Assembly: GCA_011380105.1 (NCBI GenBank)
Contig: DRZW01000049.1
Span: forward strand, 1 to 5,999
Direction of reading: 5' to 3'
Source of the DNA: Halothiobacillaceae bacterium
Lineage (GTDB): Bacteria; Pseudomonadota; Gammaproteobacteria; Halothiobacillales; Halothiobacillaceae
DNA length: 5,999 bases
Shown here piece after piece: positions 1 through 5,999 of the stretch. The notes beneath the pieces were generated by a model. That model saw nothing but the letters and a program-made list of their open reading frames with translations, was not told where the DNA came from and made no database searches. Every line of letters begins with the position of its first letter. Position 1 is the stretch's first letter. The position numbers and the translations under genes are program-made.

Positions 1-22
1 CAATATGGGTGTTCTTTAATTT

Positions 23-604
23 ATGACCAACAGCATTATGGTGCTTGCAGGCCGTGCAATTGTTTTAGCAACCGCTCTGGCTGTGCTCGCTGGCTGTTCA
101 TCAAGAGAGTCACAAACAGCCGCTAAGGCCGAACGCGAACAGCTAGCCGCGCTTGAAGATGAACAACTTTTGCCACAAAAACCGCTCTCTGAGCTTACCG
201 GCGAATATAGTGGCCGCACACCGGCCAGTGAGGCGGTTTTTCAGGCCCTCTCGCAATTAGGCAAGCCCTACCAATGGGGTGGAAATGATCGTAACGGCTT
301 TGATTGCTCGGGTTTAACCCAATACGTTTATCGCAAAACCAATATTGACCTGCCCCGAACTGCAGCCGAGCAATATCGCGCAACTAAACGCATAGCTGAT
401 GAAGAGCGCCAGCCCGGAGATCTTTTATTTTTTAATCAAAACGGCAACCGGATTGATCATGTCGCCATTTATTTGGGTAATGGCGAATTTATTCATGCCC
501 CGAATAGTGACCGCAACGTCGAGCGTGAAACGCTTGACCATGTCTATTGGGGGCGGCATTACGTCGGTGCCGGTCGCGTTCAGGGTCAACAGACAGGCCG
601 CTAG
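23..604 (+). CDS. NlpC/P60-family peptidoglycan hydrolase lipoprotein
   Basis: Predicted cysteine endopeptidase that cuts peptidoglycan stem peptides, typically the D-Glu to diaminopimelate bond, from a lipid anchor. Residues 1-24 form a signal peptide with one Arg (R11) before a hydrophobic stretch. It ends in a lipobox, LAGC, with the lipidated Cys at 25. Ser at +2 and +3 favours outer-membrane sorting. A short linker rich in Gln, Glu and Ala follows, then the NlpC/P60 domain from about residue 69 to 188. The nucleophile is Cys95 in FDCSG, the catalytic His is His146 in DHVAIYLG, and the third polar residue is His158 in FIHAP, so the triad is intact. At 193 residues it is close in size to E. 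coli MepS (Spr) and NlpC; I cannot tell which orthologue it is. No clear Shine-Dalgarno precedes the ATG at 23, only 22 bases are visible upstream, and Met6 could also serve as start. It stands 140 bases before uup in the same direction. Confidence 0.93.
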   Translation: MTNSIMVLAGRAIVLATALAVLAGCSSRESQTAAKAEREQLAALEDEQLLPQKPLSELTGEYSGRTPASEAVFQALSQLGKPYQWGGNDRNGFDCSGLTQYVYRKTNIDLPRTAAEQYRATKRIADEERQPGDLLFFNQNGNRIDHVAIYLGNGEFIHAPNSDRNVERETLDHVYWGRHYVGAGRVQGQQTGR

Positions 605-744
605 CCGAAATCGGTTGCAAAGAGAACTTATAACGACACTAATTCAGCCTAACTGATTACGATTATTCACCCATCTACTTTCAGCGTGACAAATCGGCTC
701 TCCTGCGCTGATTGTGCAAGCTTACGCCTTCTGGATAATGCCCC
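605..744 (+). promoter_or_regulatory. Spacer with candidate uup promoter close to the start codon
   Basis: This 140-base gap holds no convincing terminator for the upstream lipoprotein gene; the only hairpin is a 4-bp stem at 606-615. A possible sigma-70 promoter is TTGTGC at 712-717 and GATAAT at 734-739, separated by 16 bases. Its -10 ends only 5 bases before the uup ATG at 745, so transcription would start at or next to the start codon. No good Shine-Dalgarno lies upstream of that ATG. The box matches are modest, and uup could instead be read from a promoter further upstream. Confidence 0.3.
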
Positions 745-2637
745 ATGCCATTACTGACTCTCGACAATCTCCAATTCTCAATTGGCCCACGAACGATTTT
801 AGATCATGTGGGGCTAACCATTGAGAAAGGCGAAAAATACGCCATTATCGGCCGCAATGGGGCGGGTAAATCAACCCTGCTCAAGATTATTGCCGGCCTG
901 ATTCGCCCCGATGACGGCCAGGTACGGCTAGCGCCTGGGGCAACGGTAGCCTATCTGCAACAAGACCCTCAAGCCGACTATGATCAATCAGTCTATCATG
1001 TCGTTGCCTCGGGCTTAGGCGACGTACAAGCCCTACTCACCCAATACCATGACTTAATCTCAGACCCGGAAAAACCCGGTGCAATGGATGCCTTGGCTGA
1101 GCTACAACACCAGCTTGAAGCGCAAGATGGCTGGTCAGCCGGACAGCGCGTCGATGAGGTCATAACCCGCTTAAACCTCAACCCAGATGCCATCGTCAGC
1201 CATTTATCCGGTGGGGAGCGTCGTCGGGTGCTATTGGGCCGGGCTTTAGTGCAACAACCGGATTTATTACTGCTCGATGAGCCAACCAACCATCTGGATA
1301 TCGCCGGCATTGAATGGCTTGAAGAACTGGTGCGCAGTTTTAGCGGTGCGGTTTTATTTATCACCCACGACCGAGCTTTTCTCAAAGCACTCGCCGGTGG
1401 GATTATCGAGATCGACCGTGGTCATCTGACCACCTGGCCGGGCGATTACGATAATTACCTGCGCCGTCTAGCCGAACGAGAAAACGCTGAAGCCCAGGAA
1501 AATGCCCGCTTTGATAAAACCCTCGCCCAGGAAGAAATCTGGATTCGCCAAGGCATTAAAGCACGCCGCACCCGCAATGAAGGCCGGGTTCGCAACTTAG
1601 AGAAAATGCGCGCTGAACGGGCCGCCCGCCGTGAAAAAGCCGGCTCGATCAATCTCAGCGTACAGGCTGGCCAGTCCAGCGGCAAAATCATCGCGGAATT
1701 TGAGCAAGTCTCATTGCAGTTTGAAAACAAACCCATTGTCCGCGATTTAACCACCACCATCATGCGGGGTGACCGGATCGGGCTGGTGGGCCCGAACGGC
1801 GTAGGCAAGTCGACTTTAATTAAACTGATTTTAGGCGAGCTTGAGCCGGATTCTGGCAGCATTAAACGCGGTAGTCGCCAGAATGTGGCTTATTTTGACC
1901 AGCATCGAGCTCAGTTAAACCCACAATGGACGGCACTGGAAAACCTTTGCGATGGCGGCGATCGCCTAGAGGTAGGTGGCCGTAATGTGCATGGGCTGGG
2001 CTACTTGCAACAGTTCTTATTCACCCCCGAGCGGGCACGGAGCAAAACCGAGTCATTATCTGGCGGTGAACGCAACCGTTTGTTACTAGCCAAGTTATTT
2101 GCCCAACCTGCCAACTTACTGGTGTTAGATGAGCCCACCAACGATCTCGACTTAGAAACCCTAGAGGTGCTGGAGCAAGCTTTATCCGATTTTGACGGCA
2201 CCCTACTGTTAGTCAGCCATGACCGAGCGTTTTTAGATAATGTGGTTACCAGTCTATTGGTATTTGAAGGTCAGGGGCGGATTGTCGATGTACCCGGCGG
2301 CTATCAGGACTATCTGCGCGAAAAACGCAGCCGCAATCGCAGCGAGAACGCCCGAGCCACGGCTAAAAGCACCCCAAAAAAAACCGCTAAAAAAACCCCG
2401 CCCTCAAAAAAGCTGAGCTACAAGCTGCAACAGGAGTTAGAGTCCATCCCCATAAAGATCGAGCAACTCGAAGCCGAGCAGCTAACGCTGAGCGAAACCA
2501 TTAGCCAGCCGGATTTCTACCAGCAACCAGCAGAGCAAATTCAAGCGAGCCTGGCGCGAGCCAGTGAGATTGAGGATGAATTAAACCAGTTGCTGGAACG
2601 CTGGGCTGAGCTGGAATCTAGCTTTACAGATCATTAG
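745..2637 (+). CDS. uup: ABC-F family ATPase Uup
   Basis: Soluble twin-ATPase ABC protein with no membrane segments, of the ABC-F class that acts on ribosomes; Uup is also linked to DNA branch handling and precise excision of transposons. First cassette: Walker A GRNGAGKST at 36-44, signature LSGGE at 154-158, Walker B ending in Asp178-Glu179, switch His208. Second cassette: Walker A GPNGVGKST at 349-357, signature LSGGE at 438-442, Asp462-Glu463, His492. Both catalytic glutamates are present, so both sites should hydrolyse ATP. Between the cassettes, about residues 235-310, is a charged helical linker containing WIRQGIKARRTRNEGR, typical of Uup and matching the tRNA-interaction arm of ABC-F proteins. 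A Lys/Pro/Thr linker at 543-556 leads to a C-terminal coiled coil, about 557-630, the region that binds DNA in E. coli Uup. The 630 residues match the family (E. coli, 635). The gene converges on sodA and shares its terminator. Confidence 0.96.
   Translation: MPLLTLDNLQFSIGPRTILDHVGLTIEKGEKYAIIGRNGAGKSTLLKIIAGLIRPDDGQVRLAPGATVAYLQQDPQADYDQSVYHVVASGLGDVQALLTQYHDLISDPEKPGAMDALAELQHQLEAQDGWSAGQRVDEVITRLNLNPDAIVSHLSGGERRRVLLGRALVQQPDLLLLDEPTNHLDIAGIEWLEELVRSFSGAVLFITHDRAFLKALAGGIIEIDRGHLTTWPGDYDNYLRRLAERENAEAQENARFDKTLAQEEIWIRQGIKARRTRNEGRVRNLEKMRAERAARREKAGSINLSVQAGQSSGKIIAEFEQVSLQFENKPIVRDLTTTIMRGDRIGLVGPNGVGKSTLIKLILGELEPDSGSIKRGSRQNVAYFDQHRAQLNPQWTALENLCDGGDRLEVGGRNVHGLGYLQQFLFTPERARSKTESLSGGERNRLLLAKLFAQPANLLVLDEPTNDLDLETLEVLEQALSDFDGTLLLVSHDRAFLDNVVTSLLVFEGQGRIVDVPGGYQDYLREKRSRNRSENARATAKSTPKKTAKKTPPSKKLSYKLQQELESIPIKIEQLEAEQLTLSETISQPDFYQQPAEQIQASLARASEIEDELNQLLERWAELESSFTDH
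2372..2412 (+). other. A-tract cluster with frameshift-prone heptamers inside uup
   Basis: Three adenine runs lie within 36 bases: A8 at 2376-2383, A7 at 2389-2395 and A6 at 2406-2411. In the uup frame, two form classic -1 slippery heptamers: A AAA AAA at 2376-2382 and A AAA AAG at 2406-2412, the latter identical to the E. coli dnaX site. They encode the Lys-rich linker just before the C-terminal coiled coil. Slipping at the second site would add about 30 foreign residues and reach a TAG near 2505, removing the coiled coil. I see no dnaX-style upstream Shine-Dalgarno and no strong downstream hairpin, so real frameshifting is unproven. The runs may simply reflect lysine codons. Confidence 0.4.
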
Positions 2638-2706
2638 CCCGCCGGCTACACCTCTGACCAGAGGCATAACTGGGTCTATGAATCTACGCTGGCATTATCG
2701 GCGCGC

Positions 2707-2746
2707 AAAAAAACCCGGATCATATTCAGATCCGGGGTTTTTGTTT
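2707..2746. terminator. Bidirectional rho-independent terminator between uup and sodA
   Basis: A GC-rich stem pairs 2714-2721 (CCCGGATC) with 2729-2736 (GATCCGGG) around a 7-base loop. It extends through A-T pairs, with one bulged G at 2737. On the plus strand the stem runs into T5-G-T3 (2738-2746). On the minus strand the A7 run at 2707-2713 becomes a T7 tract. It lies about 70 bases after the uup stop and 13 bases past the sodA stop, so one structure can end transcription from both convergent genes. Confidence 0.92.
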
Positions 2747-2758
2747 GCCAAGATTTTT

Positions 2759-3373
2759 TTAAGCTTGCTTCGCGGCTTGATAACGCCTGGTCACTTCATC
2801 CCAGTTAACCACATCCCAGAAAGCTTTAACGTAATCCGGACGACGGTTCTGGTAACGCAGGTAGTAAGCATGCTCCCAGACATCCAACCCTAAAATTGGG
2901 CTACCTTTAACTTCAGCAATGTCCATAGTCGGGTTGTCTTGGTTGGGCGTGGAGGTAACCTGCAGTTTGCCGCTTTCATCAACCACCAGCCAAGCCCAGC
3001 CAGAACCAAAACGAGTTAATGCAGCGGTGGTGAATTTTTCCACAAAAGCATCAAATGAACCAAAAGTGCTGCTGATGTCTTCACCCAGTTCACCAGCCGG
3101 CTTACCGCCACCGTTGGGTGACATCAGCTTCCAGAATAAATCGTGATTGTAGTGACCACCGCCATTGTTACGCACCGCCATCGGCAGCTTGGAGACATTG
3201 GCCATAATCTCATCAATGGATTTGTCATCCCATTCGGTGTCCTTAATAGCCTCATTGAGCTTGGTGAGATAGGTGTAGTGATGCTTAGTGTGGTGCAGCT
3301 CCATGGTCTGTGCATCAATCGATCTATCCAGCTCGTCATAGCCATAAGGTAAATCAGGTAAAGTAAAAGCCAT
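2759..3373 (-). CDS. sodA: Superoxide dismutase, Mn-type
   Basis: Converts superoxide to oxygen and hydrogen peroxide. It has no signal peptide, so it acts in the cytoplasm. The 204-residue protein has the normal family length, with an N-terminal helical domain and a C-terminal alpha/beta domain. Metal ligands are His27 (in ELHHTKHH), His77 (in [11 protein letters not shown]), Asp164 and His168 (in DVWEHAYY). The second-shell Tyr35 is present. Metal preference: the outer-sphere Gln is in the C-terminal domain (Gln145 in STPNQDNP), and a Gly-rich NNGGGH replaces the Gln of iron enzymes near position 70. This is the manganese pattern, and the wording is close to Bacillus-type SodA; a cambialistic enzyme cannot be excluded. 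The ATG at 3373 is chosen because GAGGAG lies 7 bases upstream and the protein then begins [10 protein letters not shown] as expected; an in-frame extension to 3424 adds 17 unrelated residues. The gene converges on uup and diverges from asnO. Confidence 0.95.
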   Translation of the reverse strand: MAFTLPDLPYGYDELDRSIDAQTMELHHTKHHYTYLTKLNEAIKDTEWDDKSIDEIMANVSKLPMAVRNNGGGHYNHDLFWKLMSPNGGGKPAGELGEDISSTFGSFDAFVEKFTTAALTRFGSGWAWLVVDESGKLQVTSTPNQDNPTMDIAEVKGSPILGLDVWEHAYYLRYQNRRPDYVKAFWDVVNWDEVTRRYQAAKQA

Positions 3374-3380
3374 AGATGTA

Positions 3381-3386
3381 CTCCTC
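3381..3386 (-). promoter_or_regulatory. Shine-Dalgarno of sodA
   Basis: The minus strand reads GAGGAG, 7 bases before the ATG at 3373. It settles the sodA start against the longer in-frame ATG at 3424. Confidence 0.88.
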
Positions 3387-3423
3387 AACTGCTGTGAATA
3401 AATTTTCAATTGCCATGATAGCA

Positions 3424-3450
3424 ATCTCCCAGCTTCCCTGCGCTGGAGAT
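3424..3450. other. Stem-loop in the sodA leader region
   Basis: ATCTCC-C-AGC at 3424-3433 pairs with GCTGGAGAT at 3442-3450, giving 9 base pairs with one bulged C and an 8-base loop. On the plus strand it is followed 5 bases later by T6 (3456-3461) in a very AT-rich stretch, so it looks terminator-like in that direction, yet no plus-strand gene ends here. If sodA is transcribed from the candidate promoter at 3462-3490, the hairpin lies close to the 5' end of its mRNA, where it could stabilise the transcript. Confidence 0.5.
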
Positions 3451-3461
3451 ATTACTTTTTT

Positions 3462-3490
3462 ATTTTAGTTTGATATCAATTTAAACCCAA
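3462..3490 (-). promoter_or_regulatory. Candidate sodA promoter
   Basis: Read on the minus strand, a weak -35 TTGGGT (3485-3490) and a -10 TAAAAT (3462-3467) are separated by 17 bases, pointing to a start near 3455 and a leader of about 80 bases. A 10-bp perfect palindrome, TTGATATCAA (3470-3479), sits in the spacer and could be an operator. It matches no Fur or SoxS site that I can recognise. The -10 is good, the -35 poor. Confidence 0.35.
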
Positions 3491-3533
3491 ACGGCAGGCT
3501 AATTGTAAACCGCTGCGCAAAATCCACTTAAAC

Positions 3534-3542
3534 TGCCATAAT
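3534..3542 (+). promoter_or_regulatory. Candidate extended -10 promoter of asnO
   Basis: TGC followed by CATAAT at 3537-3542 forms an extended -10 element with 5 of 6 consensus bases. The hexamer 17 bases upstream (TGCGCA, 3514-3519) is a weak -35, which the TG extension can offset. The start would be near 3549, giving a leader of about 32 bases. Use by a stress sigma factor is possible but not shown. Confidence 0.4.
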
Positions 3543-3567
3543 GGACGACGGTTTATTTGTGACAAAC

Positions 3568-3571
3568 GAGG
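3568..3571 (+). promoter_or_regulatory. Shine-Dalgarno that fixes the asnO start
   Basis: GAGG lies 9 bases before the ATG at 3581. An in-frame TTG at 3572 directly abuts it and cannot use it. Starting at 3581 also places the catalytic Cys at position 2, as this enzyme class requires. Confidence 0.8.
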
Positions 3572-3580
3572 TTGGCAGCG

Positions 3581-5362
3581 ATGTGCGGCATTTGCGGATG
3601 GTTTGACACCCAAGGAAAACCAGCGGACTTGACGGCAGTGGCACGGATGAGCGCCCGACTAGAACGGCGCGGCCCGGATCATGTAGGCAGTTTTGCTGAC
3701 GGCCCGGTGGCGCTGGGGCATCGCCGGCTATCCATTCTGGATTTAACCTATCGTGGTGCTCAACCGATGGTCGATCGCGAGCGCGGTTTGGCACTAGTTT
3801 TTAATGGCACGATCTACAACCACCCCGAGCTGCGCGCTCGCCTCCAAGGGTTGGGCTATCGGTTTGCCTCCAATGGCGACACTGAGGTGATCTTAAACGG
3901 ATATGCCCACTGGGGGGCTGATGTGGTAAACCACCTAGATGGCATGTTCGCCTTTGCTATCTGGGATATGCGCGAACAAAAACTTATGCTCGCCCGCGAC
4001 CGCATCGGCATCAAACCGCTTTACTACACTGATGACACCGGCCCGCTACGCTTTGCTTCGACTATCCCTGCATTACTTCAAGGCGGTGGCATCAATACCG
4101 ATCTCAATCCCGCCGCATTGCACCATCAGTTCACCTTACATGGCGTGGTTCCCGCCCCGGATACCGTGCTGCAAGGCATTAAAAAACTCCCGCCTGCCCA
4201 CACGCTGATTATTGATGCCGCAGGCAAGAAAACCTGTACACGATACTGGCAAATTCAAACCAAGGTAGATGACCGCATTGATCAAGCCACCGCCAAGGAA
4301 ATGGTTGAGTCCGCCTTGGTTGAGGCCGTGAAAAAGCGCATGGCCATCAGCGATGTACCCGTCGGCGTGCTCTTATCAGGCGGCTTGGACTCCTCGCTTT
4401 TAGTCGCACTGGCGAGCGAAAACGGCTTTAAGCCCAAATCATTTACAATTGGCTTTGAGGATCAGCCTGAGGAGAAAGGCAACGAGTTTGAGTACTCTGA
4501 TCTGGTCGCCGAGCGTTATCAAACAGAGCATTATCGATTCCATATTCCTAACGACCAGGTGCTCTCCCGCCTGCCCGAAGCGGTAGGAGAAATGAGTGAA
4601 CCCATGTTCGGTCAGGATGCCGTTGCCTTTTATCTGCTCTCCGAGCAGGTCTCGCGTGAAGTGAAGGTAGTGCTATCTGGCCAAGGTGCGGACGAGGTCT
4701 TTGCTGGGTACTTTTGGTATCCGAAAATGGCCGAACAATTTGCCCAATGCGGCGATGAAATTCAGTCATTCGCCCCGTTTTACTTTGACCGCAGCCATGA
4801 GGAGCTTATGAGTATGGTAACCCGTCGTTTCCGCGGCCCGGATGTTACCAGCCAACGTGTAAAACAGGGATTAGGCGATAGCAAAGACGGACCGTTTACC
4901 AACCGGGTGCTGGGGTTCGATATCAGCACGTTGATTGTGGATGATCCGGTCAAGCGGGTTGATAACATGACCATGGCCTGGGGCTTGGAGGCGCGGGTGC
5001 CGTTCCTGGACACCAAACTGGTGGAAACGGCCATGCGCATCCCACCTGAATTTAAACTTGATCAGGGCGGTAAGGGAGTGTTAAAAAACCTAGCTCGCAG
5101 CCGCATACCAGATGCGGTCATCGACCGCCCCAAGGGTTATTTTCCGGTACCGGCACTGAAGTTTGTCCGCGGACCCTTTTTGCAGTTTATGCGCGAGATT
5201 CTCACCGGTGATTCCGCCCGAGCCCGCGGCCTGTTTGAACCGGCTTATGTCAACCGACTACTGGCCAACCCCGATCAGCATTTCACCCGTTTGGTGGGCG
5301 CTAAAGTCTGGCATTTAGCCTTGTTTGAATTATGGCTACAAGAACACGGCATAAGCGCGTAA
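3581..5362 (+). CDS. asnO: N-acetylglutaminylglutamine amidotransferase (asparagine synthase-like)
   Basis: Predicted to use glutamine and ATP to amidate N-acetylglutaminylglutamine, the last step in making the osmolyte NAGGN. Domain 1 (about 2-190) is a class II glutaminase: nucleophile Cys2 in MCGICG, exposed once Met is removed, with Arg49, Asn75-Gly76 and Asp100-Thr101-Glu102 matching the glutamine-binding and oxyanion residues of AsnB. Domain 2 (about 235-585) is the synthetase: PP-loop SGGLDSS at 266-272, SGQGADEVFAGY from 366, VDDPVKRVDNMTM from 453, and KGYFPVPAL from 518. The last two motifs, with LRFAS-PALL, the LHH...VVPAP stretch and the ending LWLQEHGI, resemble the NAGGN branch more than true asparagine synthetase B. 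Its 593 residues fit that branch (about 590). I have not run the search that would separate it from other AsnB-like enzymes. The gene diverges from sodA and sits 75 bases before an unrecognised gene with which it may be co-transcribed; the usual partner ngg is not seen. Confidence 0.85.
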   Translation: MCGICGWFDTQGKPADLTAVARMSARLERRGPDHVGSFADGPVALGHRRLSILDLTYRGAQPMVDRERGLALVFNGTIYNHPELRARLQGLGYRFASNGDTEVILNGYAHWGADVVNHLDGMFAFAIWDMREQKLMLARDRIGIKPLYYTDDTGPLRFASTIPALLQGGGINTDLNPAALHHQFTLHGVVPAPDTVLQGIKKLPPAHTLIIDAAGKKTCTRYWQIQTKVDDRIDQATAKEMVESALVEAVKKRMAISDVPVGVLLSGGLDSSLLVALASENGFKPKSFTIGFEDQPEEKGNEFEYSDLVAERYQTEHYRFHIPNDQVLSRLPEAVGEMSEPMFGQDAVAFYLLSEQVSREVKVVLSGQGADEVFAGYFWYPKMAEQFAQCGDEIQSFAPFYFDRSHEELMSMVTRRFRGPDVTSQRVKQGLGDSKDGPFTNRVLGFDISTLIVDDPVKRVDNMTMAWGLEARVPFLDTKLVETAMRIPPEFKLDQGGKGVLKNLARSRIPDAVIDRPKGYFPVPALKFVRGPFLQFMREILTGDSARARGLFEPAYVNRLLANPDQHFTRLVGAKVWHLALFELWLQEHGISA

Positions 5363-5428
5363 GATATCGCGAATAATTTTAAGGAAACGAGCCTGCTTAT
5401 CACTAAATGTGAGTTTGCAGCGCTTAAT

Positions 5429-5433
5429 GGAGG
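5429..5433 (+). promoter_or_regulatory. Shine-Dalgarno of the gene after asnO
   Basis: GGAGG ends 4 bases before the ATG at 5438. This is the best ribosome site near the 5' end of this reading frame and supports it as a real gene. The 75-base gap after asnO holds no terminator-like hairpin with a T-tract, so read-through from asnO is likely. Confidence 0.75.
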
Positions 5434-5437
5434 AACT

Positions 5438-5999
5438 ATGTCGGATCTGTATCAGGCCACTGGCATGGCGGAAAATCAACTATGCAAGCAGTTTGGCGAC
5501 AAACAGGTAGACTGGTTGCTAGCTGCACGCACGTTAAAAAGCACCGTCGCCGACCAAAAGGTGCGCCGCGAAATGCGCTTAGCTGGTTTAAAGGATTTAA
5601 CCGATAGCCTGATTCTCTGCGCGCGGCGTGAACAGCGCCGGGCTCTGCTCAGCATTCTCCCCCGTATTTATCATGAAATAGAACGGGAGAAACAACATCC
5701 CTCAGCTGATCTCTCACGGCTAAACCGGCTGCTACGCTATTTTGAGCGGGTTGCCAGCCAACAGGAACAAACGGACTCAACTATGGATAGTAAAGCCCTC
5801 ATTTTAGGATCAGAATTCCTTCCTGAGGTTGCCGAGGCAGCCCTGCACCGCGCTGGTTTTGAACCCAAATACTTAGATAGCTTCACCCAATGCATACCTT
5901 GGCCTAGTGATGCGCGGGCGATGATTTTTCATCACAAGCCCAATGCTGCACCTCGCCTAACGCAGATGAAAAACCTGCTTAAAATGCTGCCCGGTGATG
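5438..5999 (+). CDS. Unrecognised protein, 5' part only (runs off window)
   Basis: An open frame of 187 codons plus one base, with no stop before the window end. I do not recognise the family. Residues 1 to about 110 look all-helical, rich in Arg, Leu and Glu, with no signal peptide or membrane segment; the segment from about 45 to 105 (RREMRLAGLKDLT through LNRLLRYFERV) is strongly amphipathic. After a polar Gln/Glu/Ser/Thr linker, residues 118-187 change to an alternating beta/alpha pattern beginning KALILGSEFLPEVAEAAL, which suggests a Rossmann- or receiver-like fold, though I see no acidic phospho-acceptor pocket. Met116 (5783) could start a shorter form but lacks a good Shine-Dalgarno. 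Base composition resembles the neighbours. The start does not resemble the GNAT domain that opens the NAGGN synthetase Ngg expected beside asnO. It could be a regulator or an extra enzyme of the asnO unit, or unrelated. Confidence 0.8.
   Translation, partial: MSDLYQATGMAENQLCKQFGDKQVDWLLAARTLKSTVADQKVRREMRLAGLKDLTDSLILCARREQRRALLSILPRIYHEIEREKQHPSADLSRLNRLLRYFERVASQQEQTDSTMDSKALILGSEFLPEVAEAALHRAGFEPKYLDSFTQCIPWPSDARAMIFHHKPNAAPRLTQMKNLLKMLPGD

Noticed and set aside
399..656. 85-residue plus-strand frame overlapping the end of the lipoprotein gene
   Set aside because: It lies mostly inside a well-supported CDS in another frame, has no Shine-Dalgarno, and its product shows no recognisable motif.
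1455..1862. 135-residue minus-strand frame inside uup (also 996-1385 and 2001-2201)
   Set aside because: These are antisense shadows of the uup coding sequence, rich in Ser and Arg as expected from reversed codons, with no start signals.
2651..2664. Small palindrome CCTCTGACCAGAGG after uup
   Set aside because: Only a 5-bp stem with no T-tract; the strong hairpin at 2707-2746 explains termination.
3124..3352. Frames on both strands inside sodA
   Set aside because: sodA is complete, with all metal ligands intact in its own frame; the alternative frames show no recognisable motif.
3572..3580. TTG start for asnO, three codons upstream
   Set aside because: It directly abuts the GAGG site and would bury the catalytic Cys at position 5; the ATG at 3581 fits spacing and chemistry.
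3528..3794. 88-residue minus-strand frame over the asnO start
   Set aside because: Antisense to the conserved glutaminase domain, with no motif or ribosome site; it would also overlap the asnO control region.
3581..5362. Ordinary asparagine synthetase B as the product
   Set aside because: Not excluded outright, but the VDDPVKRVDNMTM and KGYFPVPAL stretches and the C-terminal ending fit the NAGGN amidotransferase branch better.

Overview
The window reads as chromosomal DNA of a Gram-negative bacterium, most likely a gammaproteobacterium. Base composition looks roughly balanced. The evidence is a Ser-Ser sorted lipoprotein with an NlpC/P60 domain, a full-length Uup-type ABC-F protein with its C-terminal coiled coil, and an AsnO-type amidotransferase of the kind that makes the osmolyte N-acetylglutaminylglutamine amide (NAGGN). 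That last gene suggests a salt-tolerant or osmotically stressed lifestyle; this is inference. I see no mobile element, CRISPR array, tRNA or rRNA.

Layout: (1) 23-604 (+), a cell-wall hydrolase lipoprotein; (2) 605-744, a spacer with a possible uup promoter; (3) 745-2637 (+), uup, with A-rich tracts including a dnaX-like A AAA AAG heptamer just before the C-terminal domain; (4) 2707-2746, a strong terminator hairpin that works on both strands between convergent uup and sodA; (5) 2759-3373 (-), sodA, a superoxide dismutase with Mn-type signatures; (6) 3374-3580, the divergent control region between sodA and asnO, with candidate promoters for both and a stem-loop in the sodA leader; (7) 3581-5362 (+), asnO; (8) 5438 to the window end (+), the first 187 codons of a protein I do not recognise, which has its own Shine-Dalgarno and runs off the edge.

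The genes do not form one pathway. The lipoprotein acts on peptidoglycan, Uup on ribosomes or DNA, SodA on superoxide, and AsnO on a dipeptide osmolyte. The only likely functional unit is asnO with the unknown gene 75 bases downstream. In the NAGGN systems I know, asnO is followed by a GNAT/ATP-grasp synthetase (ngg). The gene here does not begin like that synthetase, so it may be a new partner, or asnO may be split from its usual neighbour. This is the part of the window most worth following.
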